Origin: Caprimulgus europaeus
Lineage: Eukaryota; Chordata; Aves; Caprimulgiformes; Caprimulgidae
DNA length: 64,000 nt
Assembly (NCBI GenBank): GCA_907165065.1
Contig: OU015525.1
Coordinates: 42,452,037 to 42,516,036 of the forward strand
Direction: 5' to 3'
Part shown: positions 11,910-23,725 of the stretch, piece by piece
Numbering within the stretch: position 1 is the stretch's first letter
Layout: every line of letters begins with the position of its first letter
The notes under the pieces: generated by a model
Told to the model about the DNA's origin: nothing
Databases searched by the model: none
What the model saw: only the letters and a program-made list of their open reading frames with translations
Position numbers and translations under genes: made by a program

Positions 11910-14493
11910 CTTTGGAAGCAAAAGCAACAGTGTACATACATACACCTTACCATTACTTGCCTCACTTTTATGGTAATTCATTTAAATTATAACTAGTTTA
12001 ATTTGGACACAGCTCCCTTAGTAGGTTGTTATATATACTTACTGTTGTTGTGAAGAGAGTAAACCATACAGTTGTACTTCAAGACAAAACTATGTTCTTG
12101 TAAAGGATCACAAAATATTTGTGTGGTACCCAGTATAAGCTGACAAGTGACAGTGCTGCAGGGAGTTTACTGAGGTACCTCTTTTCCTTGATTACAACCT
12201 GACTTCTGAAAAGACCTGGCTTCTATTACTACATTCATGAGGCACCCCCAAAGTGGAGCCATGTTTCTGTTAGTGATGATGTAATGGCAGATAAGCCAAT
12301 CCATAAGGTGTAATGTGCTATGTGGCTCTTTTATCTCTTTTATAGGACCAAGGCACTCTACAAAATTTTCATAAACTTACATTGTTTAAAATAGCATTAT
12401 TATGTAAGAAGCTTTCTGATTTCTTGGTTGTTCTTTTCTCAGCTGAAAGCTTTTATTAGCTATGTAGATTTTTACTTATGACTCAAGTGATTTTCTGAAT
12501 CGTGGAGGGTTTTTTGGTTTAAATAGCTCCATAGATTTATTGCTGAATTTTAAAAGTGCATATAAAAGTTCCTGGAAATTTATTCCCTTGCAAAACAAAT
12601 AGAAAAGCTCTAGAAAAATCCTCATTTTGGAAAACCTACTAACTTGTTATGAAACAAAGGAATAAATCACCCTAGATGAAGCAATATTTCAAACAAAAGG
12701 GAAGAAAATGAAAAGCTTACCCCTTATTAAAAAGTCTATAATTGTACTTCTAGCACTTTGTAATTATACAGTGCATAAATTTCTCAGGCATCTGCAATTA
12801 CTTTTAATTTTTATAAGCAGAATTCTAAATATGTAAATGTTTCATTCTTATCTGTAGTTTTCTATTTAGCAAATTATAGCTACAGTTTTGCATATATAAC
12901 ATGGAATACAAACAGAAAACCTAACAATTAGATTTTTTTGTTTATAAACAATGGTAAATGCAGTGTATTAATAATATATTTTCTGATTCAAATTTGTAGT
13001 AGAAAGTGAACTAAAATGGAGTGCACACTCTGCAATTTAACCTCAGAACAATTTAACTAACTGTAGTATGAACAGTGTTGAAAGCACAGTTGTTGAATCC
13101 ATGTATTGCAGTAAAGTTGGCGGGAAAGTGGTTAGAAATTTATGTAATATTTGAATGATTTTCATTCATTTAGTAAATTATTTAAGTTGGCTGATTCCTT
13201 ATACATCTTAGTGTTATAATGTTTAGTGCTTAACCACTTTTTTTTTTTTTTGTTCATAGGATTCTTTTTTCTCTGCCTTTTGTAAAAAAAGAAATAGTAT
13301 GGTTAAGTCCATAATTTCCTCATCTAACTTTATAAATTGCTTCATTTATTTATGTCTTTAGTAGTGATCTTTTTGAGGATGAGGAAGATGAGAGTTGGTA
13401 GCACATATTTATGCTTGTAGTAAATTGTATAGAAACATGTCTCATTTTATTAGGCCAATGTCTTTTAGCCACACTTAATCATTTATGCAGTTGCTAAAGG
13501 TAACATAATATGTATTTTCAGCTATGTATATTTGCAAGTATAGCATCTGGTAATTTTATCATTGCATGTTAAGGCTGCTCATAACCCTTATCTGAGACTT
13601 GCATTGCATCCTTTAAACTGTTTGCAGCATCCCCAGCATGGGGGTATCTGAGAACAATTCTTCTCCCCATTCCTGTTAACTTCAGCTAGCTTCAGGTCAG
13701 ATTCTCTTTTAACAGTTTGTTGCTTTTTTAAGTGCAATCCCATTTTAACAATGAAGGAAGCAGAAGTTCATTTATGCTGCATTTTCTTTTTCCATCCTTG
13801 AAGAATTAACATTTCTGCTTCTTTGCTTTGATTTTCTTCATGGCCCCTGACATGTGCTTCTTAGTAGGTAGATGACAATTCCTAAAAGCTTTTGCAGCAC
13901 ATCATAAATGACAATTTCCCCTTTCAGAATCAGTGGGAGGCATTGTTGTGTAGATAGTGTTGGAGCTTCCTGAAAATAGACAGGAGAGGAACAGAAGAAC
14001 AGCTGACACTACAATAAAGAGCATGTTGCTTTCCTTGCTCCCATTTCAGTGGTAGCATAAACTTGACTGAGGCAGTTCAGAAGACAAGAGGACATTGGAG
14101 GGAATGCATAGTGAAATCTGACTATCTGATGTGGACATGATGAGGACCCTGACAAGGGAGAAGAAATTAGTTCTGCAGAGCATCTGCGAGTTTGTGAAAA
14201 GAGACTGATGGGGTATGTCTGATGGACCAGAGATAAGGACACAAGGTCCTGACCTTGTGAGGTCTACCTTAACTATAGTGTTTTTTATTTGTGTCAGAAT
14301 TAGAGTTAATTTAGTGTATCCTGCAGGTGCTGATAATAAAGTCACATACTGGGTGACTGATGGCACTCTGTTTCTCTTACCCTCCTGTAATCCAAATGCC
14401 AATTTGGATCTGTTGTTATTGCTATGCTCCCCCCACCTTCTTCTGCACCTGCAGACTAGCAAAACATTAGGAGGCTGGACAGTTCTTGATTTC
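11910..14493. other. Unique AT-rich DNA, no gene seen
   Basis: No gene was recognised. The stretch includes a T-run at about 13238-13251 and an E2F-like TTGGCGGGAAA at 13117-13127. Frames open on both strands at 14046-14495 without a recognisable domain. Confidence 0.45.
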
Positions 14494-14665
14494 ATGGAAT
14501 CATAGAATGGTAGGGGTTGGAAGGGACCTCTGGAGATGACCTAGTCCAACCCCTCTGCTAAAGCAGGTTCCCTACACCAGGTTGTGCAGAAAAGCATCCA
14601 GGTGGGTTTTGAACATCTCCAGAGATGGAGACTCCACAACCTCTCTGGGCAGCCTATTCCAGTGC
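14494..14665 (-). mobile_element. CR1 LINE 3'-end fragment
   Basis: Read on the minus strand, this is a CR1 tail. On the plus strand it starts GGAATCATAGAATGG, then GGTTGGAAGGGACCTCTGG, and runs to CCTCTCTGGGCAGCCTATTCC before breaking off into unrelated sequence. Only the last part of ORF2 and the 3' terminus remain. Confidence 0.93.
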
Positions 14666-16596
14666 AACAACTTAAGATTTCTTAGCAACAACTAAAAATA
14701 TCAGTATTTTATCAACATACTTCTCATACCAAATCCCATACTAAATCCAAAACACAGCATTATTATTGCAGTTACTAGGAAGAAAATTGACTCTATCCCA
14801 AACGAATCAGGACAACAGCAAAAATTCAACAGACGTTCACTAGCAACATATTAATGTGATTGCTGTGTTGATCCTTCTGTTACATTCTGGCTTGACCTGA
14901 TTTATTTAATTATTTTAAATTATCTATATGAGGGTTCATTTCTCTGGTTAACATTTCTTGATGCCTTTTTGTTTTTAGTGGAGTTTAAGTAGGGGTCAGT
15001 AGAACATTTCATCACTAAAAACTTGTCAATAGGATTAAAGTTTCTTCTGAGCTTTTTGAGAACTGCAGTTTTTGAGTAGACTTCTAACATTTTGGTATTT
15101 TTTTACCATACATTGCCTATGTGAATGAACAAGTTTATCAGACAAGTATCAAAGCCTTAGAAGAAGGGGAAGATTACCATACTCTTTTGAATCTTTTAAT
15201 CCTGCAGTACTACTCAGAATATAGGTTTTGGGTTTTGGTGTTTGGGTTTTTTGGGGGTTTGTTTTTTGTTTTTTTTTTTTTTCAAACTGGTCAAGGTATC
15301 CCCACAAGATGATAGCTAGCTGCCTCCTCCTATTATATGAAATTTCCATTTAGTTGTCCAAAGTTTGTGTCATGTGTTGCAGCACCAGAAACAAAAAATG
15401 ATCTATGGCACTAGCTCTTGCTGATACTTGGGTAGCTTTAGCTCATCACAAAGAGTCTCAAACTGTAAGGCCCATCAAATATGAAGATAAGATGTTCTAC
15501 AGACACCTAATATAAGACACATGAAAGTTTTGTATAGTGTATTGCTGCTGTGTCACTATGCCAACCAGAAATTAGCCCTGTTATTTCTGTAGCTGAAGAT
15601 CCATCTTATAACACAAAATTAGTGACTGAAACATAAAAGCTCATGTGCAATTTTTCAGATTCAGTTTTAAGGTGAATCCAATGCAGAAGTTAAAGGTAAA
15701 CCTTTGAGAATACAGACTGAGAGAGCAGGCTCACACTCCTTTCAGGGTGTCAAGGAGACCAGTATTCTCAGGAAAACAAGACAGTGTCTGTCTGTTTTAG
15801 ATGGCAAATTCTCTTTTCCAGCTTTTCATTTCTGGGGGGTAAATGTCTACCACAATAACCCAGGCCACTTAGCATCTCAGTGCTACCATAGTATCAGCAG
15901 CAAATAGCAACAGCTTCATTATGTCAGCATCTTTCTACTGATTGGACTTACTCTCAGTAGCTAAGGACACAATGCAGAAGTAACATACCTCAGAGCTAGA
16001 GCTGAGAAGTGCATACATTTCAGGTCCCAGGTAGCGTAGCCTACATTTTTCCCCTTAGGAAAGGGATCTGATACCACACATGTGTGTTCTAGGATTTCCA
16101 TCCAATTTGAAACCTAAATATCCATTACCGTATTTAAGGGGACTGTAGGAACATATGACCCTGTTATAATATATAAAGACAGGTTACCTTATTGGTTATT
16201 CATATATTAAAATTATACTAACTGTATACAAGGCCATTGTACTACTTACAGCGCCTCAAATTTCTGACAGATATTTAATTAATCACATTCCTTCCTTCTT
16301 ATCAGAAGCACAGAGATTTTTTTCTTATTAATTTACACATTTCAGACACATTTCCTTTAAAGAAAATTCACTTTTTACTTTAAGGACTTGAGTGTTTTGG
16401 TTGAGAATATCTCACCTTACTGATCTGACTAATGTCTGAAATGACAAATTTGGGGGCAAAAAGGAGTTTTAATCTAAATTTAAACTAAACTACTATGCTC
16501 TCAGCAGGCTTTTTTTTTTCAAATATTCAAACAATGCCTGTTAAAAAGAACTAATCTCCAAAATTTTTAAATGTGTATTTTCCAAAATGTCACTTT

Positions 16597-16644
<48 letters not shown>

Positions 16645-17023
16645 TGTGTGTATATATATTTATTTATTTATTTATTTATTTATTTATTTTACGAAATAAA
16701 TCCCAGTATTTTCTTGTTTCCCCCTACTAATTTGTATTCGTTTTGGCATATCCTATAAAATAGCACTGGAATCAGCTCTTGGGAATATTTTTTTCTTTAA
16801 CTCAAATCAGTGAAGAACCAGTGCCATCTAAGGGATGAAAGCTGAAAGAAGGGGAAGTCCCCAAACCAATATAGTCTGGGGATAATAGGAACCAGGTACA
16901 GGAAAATGGGAAATAATGGAAAAAATTAATCAGCTACTGAAAATAGTGGGAAGCACAGTATAGAGACACCCAATTCCTTGCCCAAAGACAGCTTGGGCTC
17001 CACAGGGCTGCCCTGGCCTGGGG
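14666..17023. other. Unique DNA with GT-rich and tetranucleotide tracts
   Basis: No gene was recognised. The stretch contains a G/T-rich tract (15224-15283, several GGG runs followed by a T-run) and the compound microsatellite listed separately. A short protein-like frame at 15121-15235 is discussed as a finding. Confidence 0.45.
16597..16690. repeat. Compound microsatellite (GATA)n-(TG)n-(TA)n-(TTTA)n
   Basis: About 12 TAGA/GATA units run from 16597 to 16644. A short TG/TA link follows, then about eight TTTA units from 16658 to 16690. The repeats are near-perfect, so the locus is probably length-polymorphic. Confidence 0.97.
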
Positions 17024-17935
17024 AGTCACAGAACGGTAGGAGTTGGAAGGGACCTCTGGTGATCATGTAGTCCAACCCCCCTGCTCAAGCAGGTTCACCT
17101 ACGGCAGGTTGCACAGGAAAGCATCCAGGTGGGTTTTGAATATCTCCAGAGAAGGAGACTCCACAACCTCTCTGGGCAGCCTGTCCCAGTGCTCTGTCAC
17201 CCTCACAGTAAAGAAGTTTTTCCTAATCTTTACATGGAAATTCCAGTATTCCAGTTTGTGCTCATTGCTCCTTGCATCACTGAGAAGAGTCTGGCCCCAT
17301 CTTCTCAACACCCACCCTTTAGGTATTTATAAGCTCTGATAAGATCCCCTCTCAGTCTTCTCTTCTCCAGGCTAAACAGACCAAGGTCTGTCAGCCTTTC
17401 TTCATAAGGTGCTCTAGTCCCCTCATCATCTTTTTCACCCTCTCTCTCCAGTAGTTCCTGGTCTTTCTTGAACTAGGAGCCCAGAACTGGACACACTACT
17501 ACATATGTGTCCTCATTAGGGCACAGTAAAGAGGGAGTATAACTTCCCTCCACCTGCTGGCTACACTCAATCCAGCCTAGGATACCATTGGCTTTCTTGG
17601 CCACTAAGGCACACTGCTGGCTCATGGTTAATTGTTGTCCACCAGGACTCCCAGGTCCTTCTCTGCAGAGCTGCTTTCCAGTAGGTCAATCCTCAACCTG
17701 TACTGGTGCCTGGGGTTATTCCTCCCCAGGTGCAGGACTCTACATTTGCCTTTGTTGAACTTTTTTAGGTTTCTTTCCACCCATCTCTCCAGCCTGTCCA
17801 GGTCTGGCTGAATGGCAGCACAGCCTTCCAGTGTAGCAGCCACTCTTCTGAGCTTTGTATCATCTGCAAACTTGCTGAGGGTACACTCTGTCCCTTCACC
17901 CAGGTAGTTTATGAATATGTTCAACAAGATTGGAC
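17024..17935 (-). mobile_element. CR1 LINE, reverse transcriptase C-terminus to 3' end
   Basis: This is a minus-strand CR1 copy of about 0.9 kb. The plus-strand left edge is GTCACAGAACGGTAGGAGTTGG. The ORF2 remnant at 17628-17935 keeps [13 protein letters not shown] (FADD at 17859-17870), [13 protein letters not shown] residues and KCRVLHLGRNNP. It then passes out of frame into the [16 protein letters not shown] region at about 17099-17260. The copy is 5'-truncated within the reverse transcriptase and carries frameshifts, so it is inactive. It has lost less frame than the 1300-2486 copy over its RT part. The right edge is approximate. Confidence 0.95.
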
Positions 17936-20900
17936 TGGTGGGGAGGAAAGGTGATCTCTGACCACTGAACCTGTCTTTGCTTTGTATCACTGCCACCTGC
18001 CCAATGCGCCCCTAAAGCAGCCCCTCCACAGGGCTGATTGAGTGGGAGTGGGAATGTGCAGGATGAGATGGGTCCTCAGCTGCATCCAGACATCATGCCT
18101 CTTGGTATTTTAAAATATTATACATTTGAAGAGGATGCTTATAAAGAAACAGAAAAATGCCAAACAGCTTTGGGATCACACCTTTAGAAAATTCTGACCT
18201 AAACTCTGTTTTATATATATATACATATATGTGTATGTATGTATGTATGCATGTATACATGTATGTTTTATTCTTTTCTAAGAGCCATTTTAATATCCTA
18301 ATTTTGTTTATCATGCTTTTGAGTAAAACTTGAGGGGAAGACACCTTACATAGAAAAATGAATGCTCCATGTCAGGCATGACAGGAGAAACTCGTTTACA
18401 CCCAATACATTTGGTGAATACATTGTCTTTGAACTCCCTCTGGTGGTATAAACGTTTTGTAAGTAGAAAAAGGTTTTGGAAGCACTTGTAGAGCCTCAAG
18501 GTACATAGTTTAAGCAGCGAGATGATAGTTTGTGATTATTCTTCACACTTCATAAAAATGACTATGGAAGAAGATGGGGAAAGTGTCAAATATATAAAAC
18601 ATATGCAAAGGGGTTTTTTTTGTTTGTTTGGGGTTTTTTTGGTAATGCAGAAAAATAAGTTGGTGGTTTTCTCTCACTTAAGACGTAAACGCATAGGGTT
18701 ACCTTTGGTTGCAATCATGCTTTACATTGGTGAAGCAGCACAATTGTAAAACTTCCTTTATTGTCTGCAATGGAACTACCTTGAAACAGAAAGAAGCCAG
18801 ACAAATTGAGGGGGCTGGGGACTACCCTAACTGGAATGGGCTTTTCTGTGAGATCCTTGCTCATCCTTACTGATGACCAATTAACCTTCAGACAGGGTTA
18901 ATTAAGGAATAATTTCCTTGGCATGACTGGGTTGCTGGTGTAAGCAGCTGCTTACCAGAATGAGCAAAAGAATCGCAATCTACTTCTTTTTAAATGAAAT
19001 TTGTCTACATTGCACATGTGAACTTACAGGGGCGTTGCCAGATGGATGGTGTGCTACGTATGGTAGACAACAACATCAATATTAGGCCAAATGTTGGTTT
19101 GTTAAATTCAAGTCTGCAAACTTCTGCTTCATATACTGTCTGCACTGGGTGAATAACAGCTACTTTTTGCTCTTTGACTAATCAGCAATTCATTTAAGTA
19201 TGTTTTATTTCTAGGAGATTGGATGTTATTCCATTGAATTATTTATAAAGTTGAAATTGCTGGGGCCTCATAGGAATGATCTCTGGAAAAGGCATTTTTC
19301 TGTGTTTCCAGGCTCTGGAAATATCAGAATTTCTAAATTCCTTAAGAATAACTCCATCTGCTCAAATATAACTAGACAAAACTTAGTACATTCTTCATTT
19401 AAGAGGAAGTCTCTACAGTAAAAGTCTTTCTAAAAATACTGGACCTAAAAGTAAGGTATTAATCTGCTCTAGAAACGAGAATACCTAGTTTAACTAAGCA
19501 CAAGAAAACCGGAAGATTTTACTTTTTGAAAAGCTTTATTAGAAAAAAATTATAATTTATTTGACTAAAAGGAACAGAAACTGGAAACATTATTAGGAGA
19601 GAAATAAAAGAAATTGATTCTTAGAGACTTCCAAGAATTAGGAAAATATTTCAAATGGTTTTAGTTTAAATTGCAGAGTCAATCTAAACAAAACATTATT
19701 TCATGAAATAAAGTGCTTCTTTCTGAGGATGGACTTGTCCTTGTCAGATGTTCCCAACCACTCAGATGTACTATACTACATGAGAAACCTGTCCATGTCA
19801 CGGTCATGCACATGCCCATCTGTGATGTCTGTAGCAGGATAGGCTCCAGTCCCACCTCTTAGATGTGTCATGGGCACCACAGACAGCACAGCCATGCAAG
19901 GGGAGTCCTGCCCAAAGCATGAATTTGAGCTGAGCACCCATGTCAGAGCTGGGCTGTTGCTCAAGTCTCATCTTATTCTGTCATTAGTCTCAGCTTATTC
20001 TGTGATTAACAACCATGGGAAAACTCCAGGCATTTTGAGTAACACTGAATTCTTCTCAGATGTTCATCTTGCTATGAAGGACGGGTAAGATGTGGCTTCA
20101 GAATGACAAGGAATTTAAGGAAGGATTGAGTTTACATGATGTTGTGTTTGCATTTTTGTGTTGCTGATATGCAAAAGACAAGCAGCATAAGATACTTAGA
20201 AGTTAAATTTGTCAGTGGATAGCACTTCTCATGTTTTCCGCAGTGGATGAAAGGTATTGAGTATGGGGAAGACAAAGGGATGAGATACTGAGTATGAGGA
20301 AAGGCATACTTTAAAATGCTTTCCTATTTCACAAGAAATAGGAAGAACTTAAATAAATCTTTTTTTACTGACCTATAGTAGAAAATTCTTTCTTTGTTTG
20401 TTTGAATCTTGAACCAGATTATATTGTTCAGGAACAGACAAAATTTTGGTATTTGAAGCTAGATAAAAATGAAATATGTATCAGACTGCTAATATCATTC
20501 GAGCATCTCAAATTCATTCAATATACAGGTACAGGCTAGGTTTTGCAGAAGCCCAGTCAAGCTACTTAAATGTCAATAACATTTCTGGGATAAACAGAAG
20601 CCCTGACAGGTGATGAAGTAAATGAGACTGCATAGCAGCTTCATCAAAATGTTCATGTGGACATTATCAGGGGCAATGCTCAAACCTGTGCCACTCTCTA
20701 AGGTGACTGTTTGACACACAACTTTATTTCACCAGTATTCTTCAGTCTTCAGGGAAGGATCAGCAACCAATGAGAGCACAGAGATGTTGAAAATGTCTTT
20801 TCTGAGAATAATACTGCTTACATTTAAAACTGTATGCAGTCTTTACACAAGTAATGTTGTTGTGGATGTGATGGCTTAGGGATACAAGAGAGGTGGTGTG

Positions 20901-21543
20901 TGCATATAGATTAGCAGCCTAAACAAAGACAAGCTTTGCTGTTTGGCCCATGCAGCGTAACGTCTTTCTCCATGGCAAATGACTGACCATGAAAAAATAT
21001 CATTACAGCTTTCAAGCCCAGCTGAAACTGCAAGCAGCTAGTGGGAAAAGTTAATTACCTTTTGTTTCAGGAAGAAAGACAAATCGAGGGACACCAGTTA
21101 CTTCAGCACACTTTTGTATATGGTGTGGAAATGGGTACTCAATAGCTTTTGGGCTTGCTCCAGCTTCTGTGTCTGATTAAGGTCAACCATACCTCTTCAA
21201 ATGAAGCAGAATTAGACATCATTGTCCCCCAAAGAAATCCTTTCTTTTCCATGACAGCTAGACTGGGTTTCGAATTTAGCACTCACTGTCTGGAAAGACC
21301 ACTAAGAGGAGAAATGTTAAGTGACTGCAAATATTTTCCCAGTCTTCCACATTTTTTCAGTTTTCCTTAGAGGGCTAAAAGAGGAGAGAAGAGGAAAATA
21401 ACCTCCTCATGCAGTGTTTGGACATATGAATTCTAGCAAAACTTTCACTGACCTGCTACCCCCTCCTCCAGATAAATTTAACCTAATCTTTCGGGGGTTT
21501 TTTTAACTTATTTTGTCCTCCTTAAGAGAAGTACTAATAAGTC
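17936..21543. other. Unique AT-rich DNA, no gene seen
   Basis: No coding region was recognised. An AT/TATG microsatellite lies at 18212-18267 and is listed separately. The last bases (21539-21543, AAGTC) are the left target duplication of the following LTR. Confidence 0.45.
18212..18267. repeat. (TA)n-(TATG)n microsatellite
   Basis: A short TA run is followed by imperfect TATG/CATG tetranucleotides. Confidence 0.9.
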
Positions 21544-22685
21544 TGTGTTGGGTTTGCATGGCAAGGTTTTGGTAGCAGTGAGATGGGGGACATGGAGTGG
21601 CTTCTGTGAGAGAAGCTGCCAGAAGCTTCCCCCATGTCTGACCCAACACAGCCAATGCCAGCCGGCTACAAGAACAGACCCGCCACTGGCCAAGGCCAAG
21701 CCCATCAGTAACTCCTCTGTGATAACATAATTAAGAAAAAAAGGAAGAGAAGGAAGAAAAAAAGCTGCACACTTTGCAGCTAGAGAGAGGAGTGAGAAGA
21801 TGTAAGAGAAAACAACTCTGCAGGCACCAAGGTCAGTGAAGAAGGAGGGGGAGGAGGTGCTCCAGGTGCCAGAGCAGAGATTCCCCTGCAGCCTGTGGTG
21901 AAGACCATGGTGAGGCAGGCTGTCCCCCTGCAGTCCATGGACGTCCATGGTGGAGCAGTGACCACCTGTAGCCCGTGGAGGACCCCACGCCGGAGCAGGT
22001 GGATGCCCGAAGGAGGCTGTGACCGCACGTGAAGCCCACACTGGAGCTGGTTCCTGTCAGGACCTGTGGCCCTGTGGAGAGAGGAGCCCACGCCGGAGCA
22101 GGTTTGCTGGCAGGACTTGTGGGGGGACCCGTGCTGGAGCAGTCCCTTCCTGAAGGACTGCACCCCATGGAATGGACCCATGCTAAAGCAGTTTGTGAAG
22201 AACTGTCAGTCATGGGAAGGACTCATGTTGGAGAAGTTGGTGGAGGACTGTCTCCCGTGAGAGGGACCCCACGCTGGTGCGGGTGAAGGAGTCCTCCCCC
22301 TGAGGAGGAAGCAGCGGCAGAAACACTGTGTGATGAACTGACCCCAACCCCATTCCCTGTCCCCCTGTGCTGCTGGGGGGAGGAGGTGGAAATCGGGAAA
22401 GAGATTAAGCCTGGGAAGAAGGGAGGGGTGGGGGGAGGTGTTTTAAGATTTGGTTTTACTTCTCACTATCCTCTAATTTTGATTGGTAATAAAGTAAATT
22501 TGTCTTTTTCCCCCAAGTCGAGTCTGTTTTGCCCATGCCAGTAACTGGTGAGTGATCTCTCTCTGTCCTCATCTCCACCCACGAGCTTTTCATTATAATT
22601 TTTTCCCCCTGCCCATTTGAGGAGGGAGAGTGATAGAGTGGGCTTTGGTGGGCATCCGGCCTCTAGCCAGGGTCAACCCACCACA
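21544..22685 (+). mobile_element. Complete solo LTR, 1142 bp, TSD AAGTC
   Basis: The element starts TGTGTTGGGTTTGC and ends GGTCAACCCACCACA, with the TG...CA ends of an LTR. Flanking 5-bp direct repeats AAGTC lie at 21539-21543 and 22686-22690, so it is a solo LTR left by recombination of a provirus. A TATA-like TAATTAAG lies near 21728 and an AATAAA at 22488-22493. Between 21986 and 22282 there is a degenerate 41-52 bp tandem array around CACGCTGGAGCAG. No viral genes are present. Open frames inside it (for example 21508-22041 and 21833-22213 on the minus strand) reflect the GC-rich array. It belongs to the same family as the copy at 46370-47526. The family name is not assigned. Confidence 0.93.
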
Positions 22686-23316
22686 AAGTCTCACCAGCAA
22701 GCAGAGTACAAGTGTATGAGAGACTGTTCAAAGTAACCTAAGCACTGCATATGTTGTGCATATGTTATTTATGATTTGTAGAGAAGAAGACAGAATATTC
22801 CCCACATTCCAACAAATCCTTTTCAAATCCTTAAAGACTAACTTGTCCTGAAAATACCTTCTGATTCTGTATTCTGGGACCGAAAAAAAAAACCCCAAAG
22901 CTATATGTGCAAGAAGGAGATTGGCCATAAATATGTGACAAATGGAACAGTAAGCACCACTTCTGATGCAAACAAAAGCTGCAAATTTTACGAACTACAG
23001 CTGCCAAGTACATTGTTAAGCTGTTTTCCACAGCAAGTGGCTCTAAACACACATCTATGTATTTTATTCAATAGTGAAGGCTTGCTCTTTCTTCCTTAAA
23101 GCCAGACTGAGGTCTCTCTTGCCTGTTATCATGGATTTTGACTACCTTACCTTAGTGCCCTGTAAAATGAAAGTAGCCCAATATCTTGGTTTATTCCTTA
23201 TCCTTTGTAGCTGTGCCTTTCTCTGTATTGCTAAGTTTGCAAGACTTTGGGTAAGCAGGTCCTGTGGATATGAAAGAAGCTGAGGAATCATTAGGCAAGA
23301 CACTCAATAACACACC
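22686..23316. other. Unique spacer between solo LTR and NPBWR1 3' end
   Basis: About 630 bp with no recognisable gene. The sequence at 23270-23310 is GT-rich on the minus strand, as expected just beyond a poly(A) site. Confidence 0.5.
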
Positions 23317-23322
23317 TTTATT
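23317..23322 (-). promoter_or_regulatory. Candidate poly(A) signal AATAAA for NPBWR1
   Basis: AATAAA reads on the minus strand about 400 nt after the NPBWR1 stop. It is followed by a GU-rich stretch (GTGTTATTGAGTGTCTTG, 23311 downwards), the usual arrangement of a vertebrate cleavage site. The 3' UTR would contain a T-rich tract at 23460-23510. No nearer AATAAA was seen. Confidence 0.5.
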
Positions 23323-23725
23323 GGGCTTTACGAATCACCAGTAACAGAAACAGTCTTGTGACTTGAGTTCACGAAACAGTGGCTTTAGAAAGGGAAAAGG
23401 GACCTGCTGGGGCTCTGTGAGCTACAAACCTAAACCAGAAAGCACATTAGAGAGAAGAAATTAAAAATAAATTAAAAAACCCAAAAACCCAAACCAACCA
23501 AACAAATAAAAAACAGGGCAGGGGACAGAGAACAGTTCTGAGGAAAAAGTGCAGGAAACTTGAGAAAGTTTCACCTGTCCCTAGTTTGTGTCTTGGGTAG
23601 TGAGACAACCTGAAGCCCTGTGGGCCATCACAGGCAAGCTGGAGAGAAAGCACTTTCAGGGCTGAAGTCGTCTGGGAAGAACAGATGATTGCAAGGGGGA
23701 CACAGGAGGGGAGAGGAGGTTGGCT

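Noticed and set aside
14046..14495. 149-codon open frame on the minus strand, overlapping frames on the plus strand
   Set aside because: No recognisable domain, signal peptide or family pattern. It ends against a CR1 tail, and frames of this length are expected by chance in 64 kb read in six frames.
16597..16690. Regular repeats as a CRISPR-like array
   Set aside because: These are contiguous tetranucleotide units without spacers, in a vertebrate genome.
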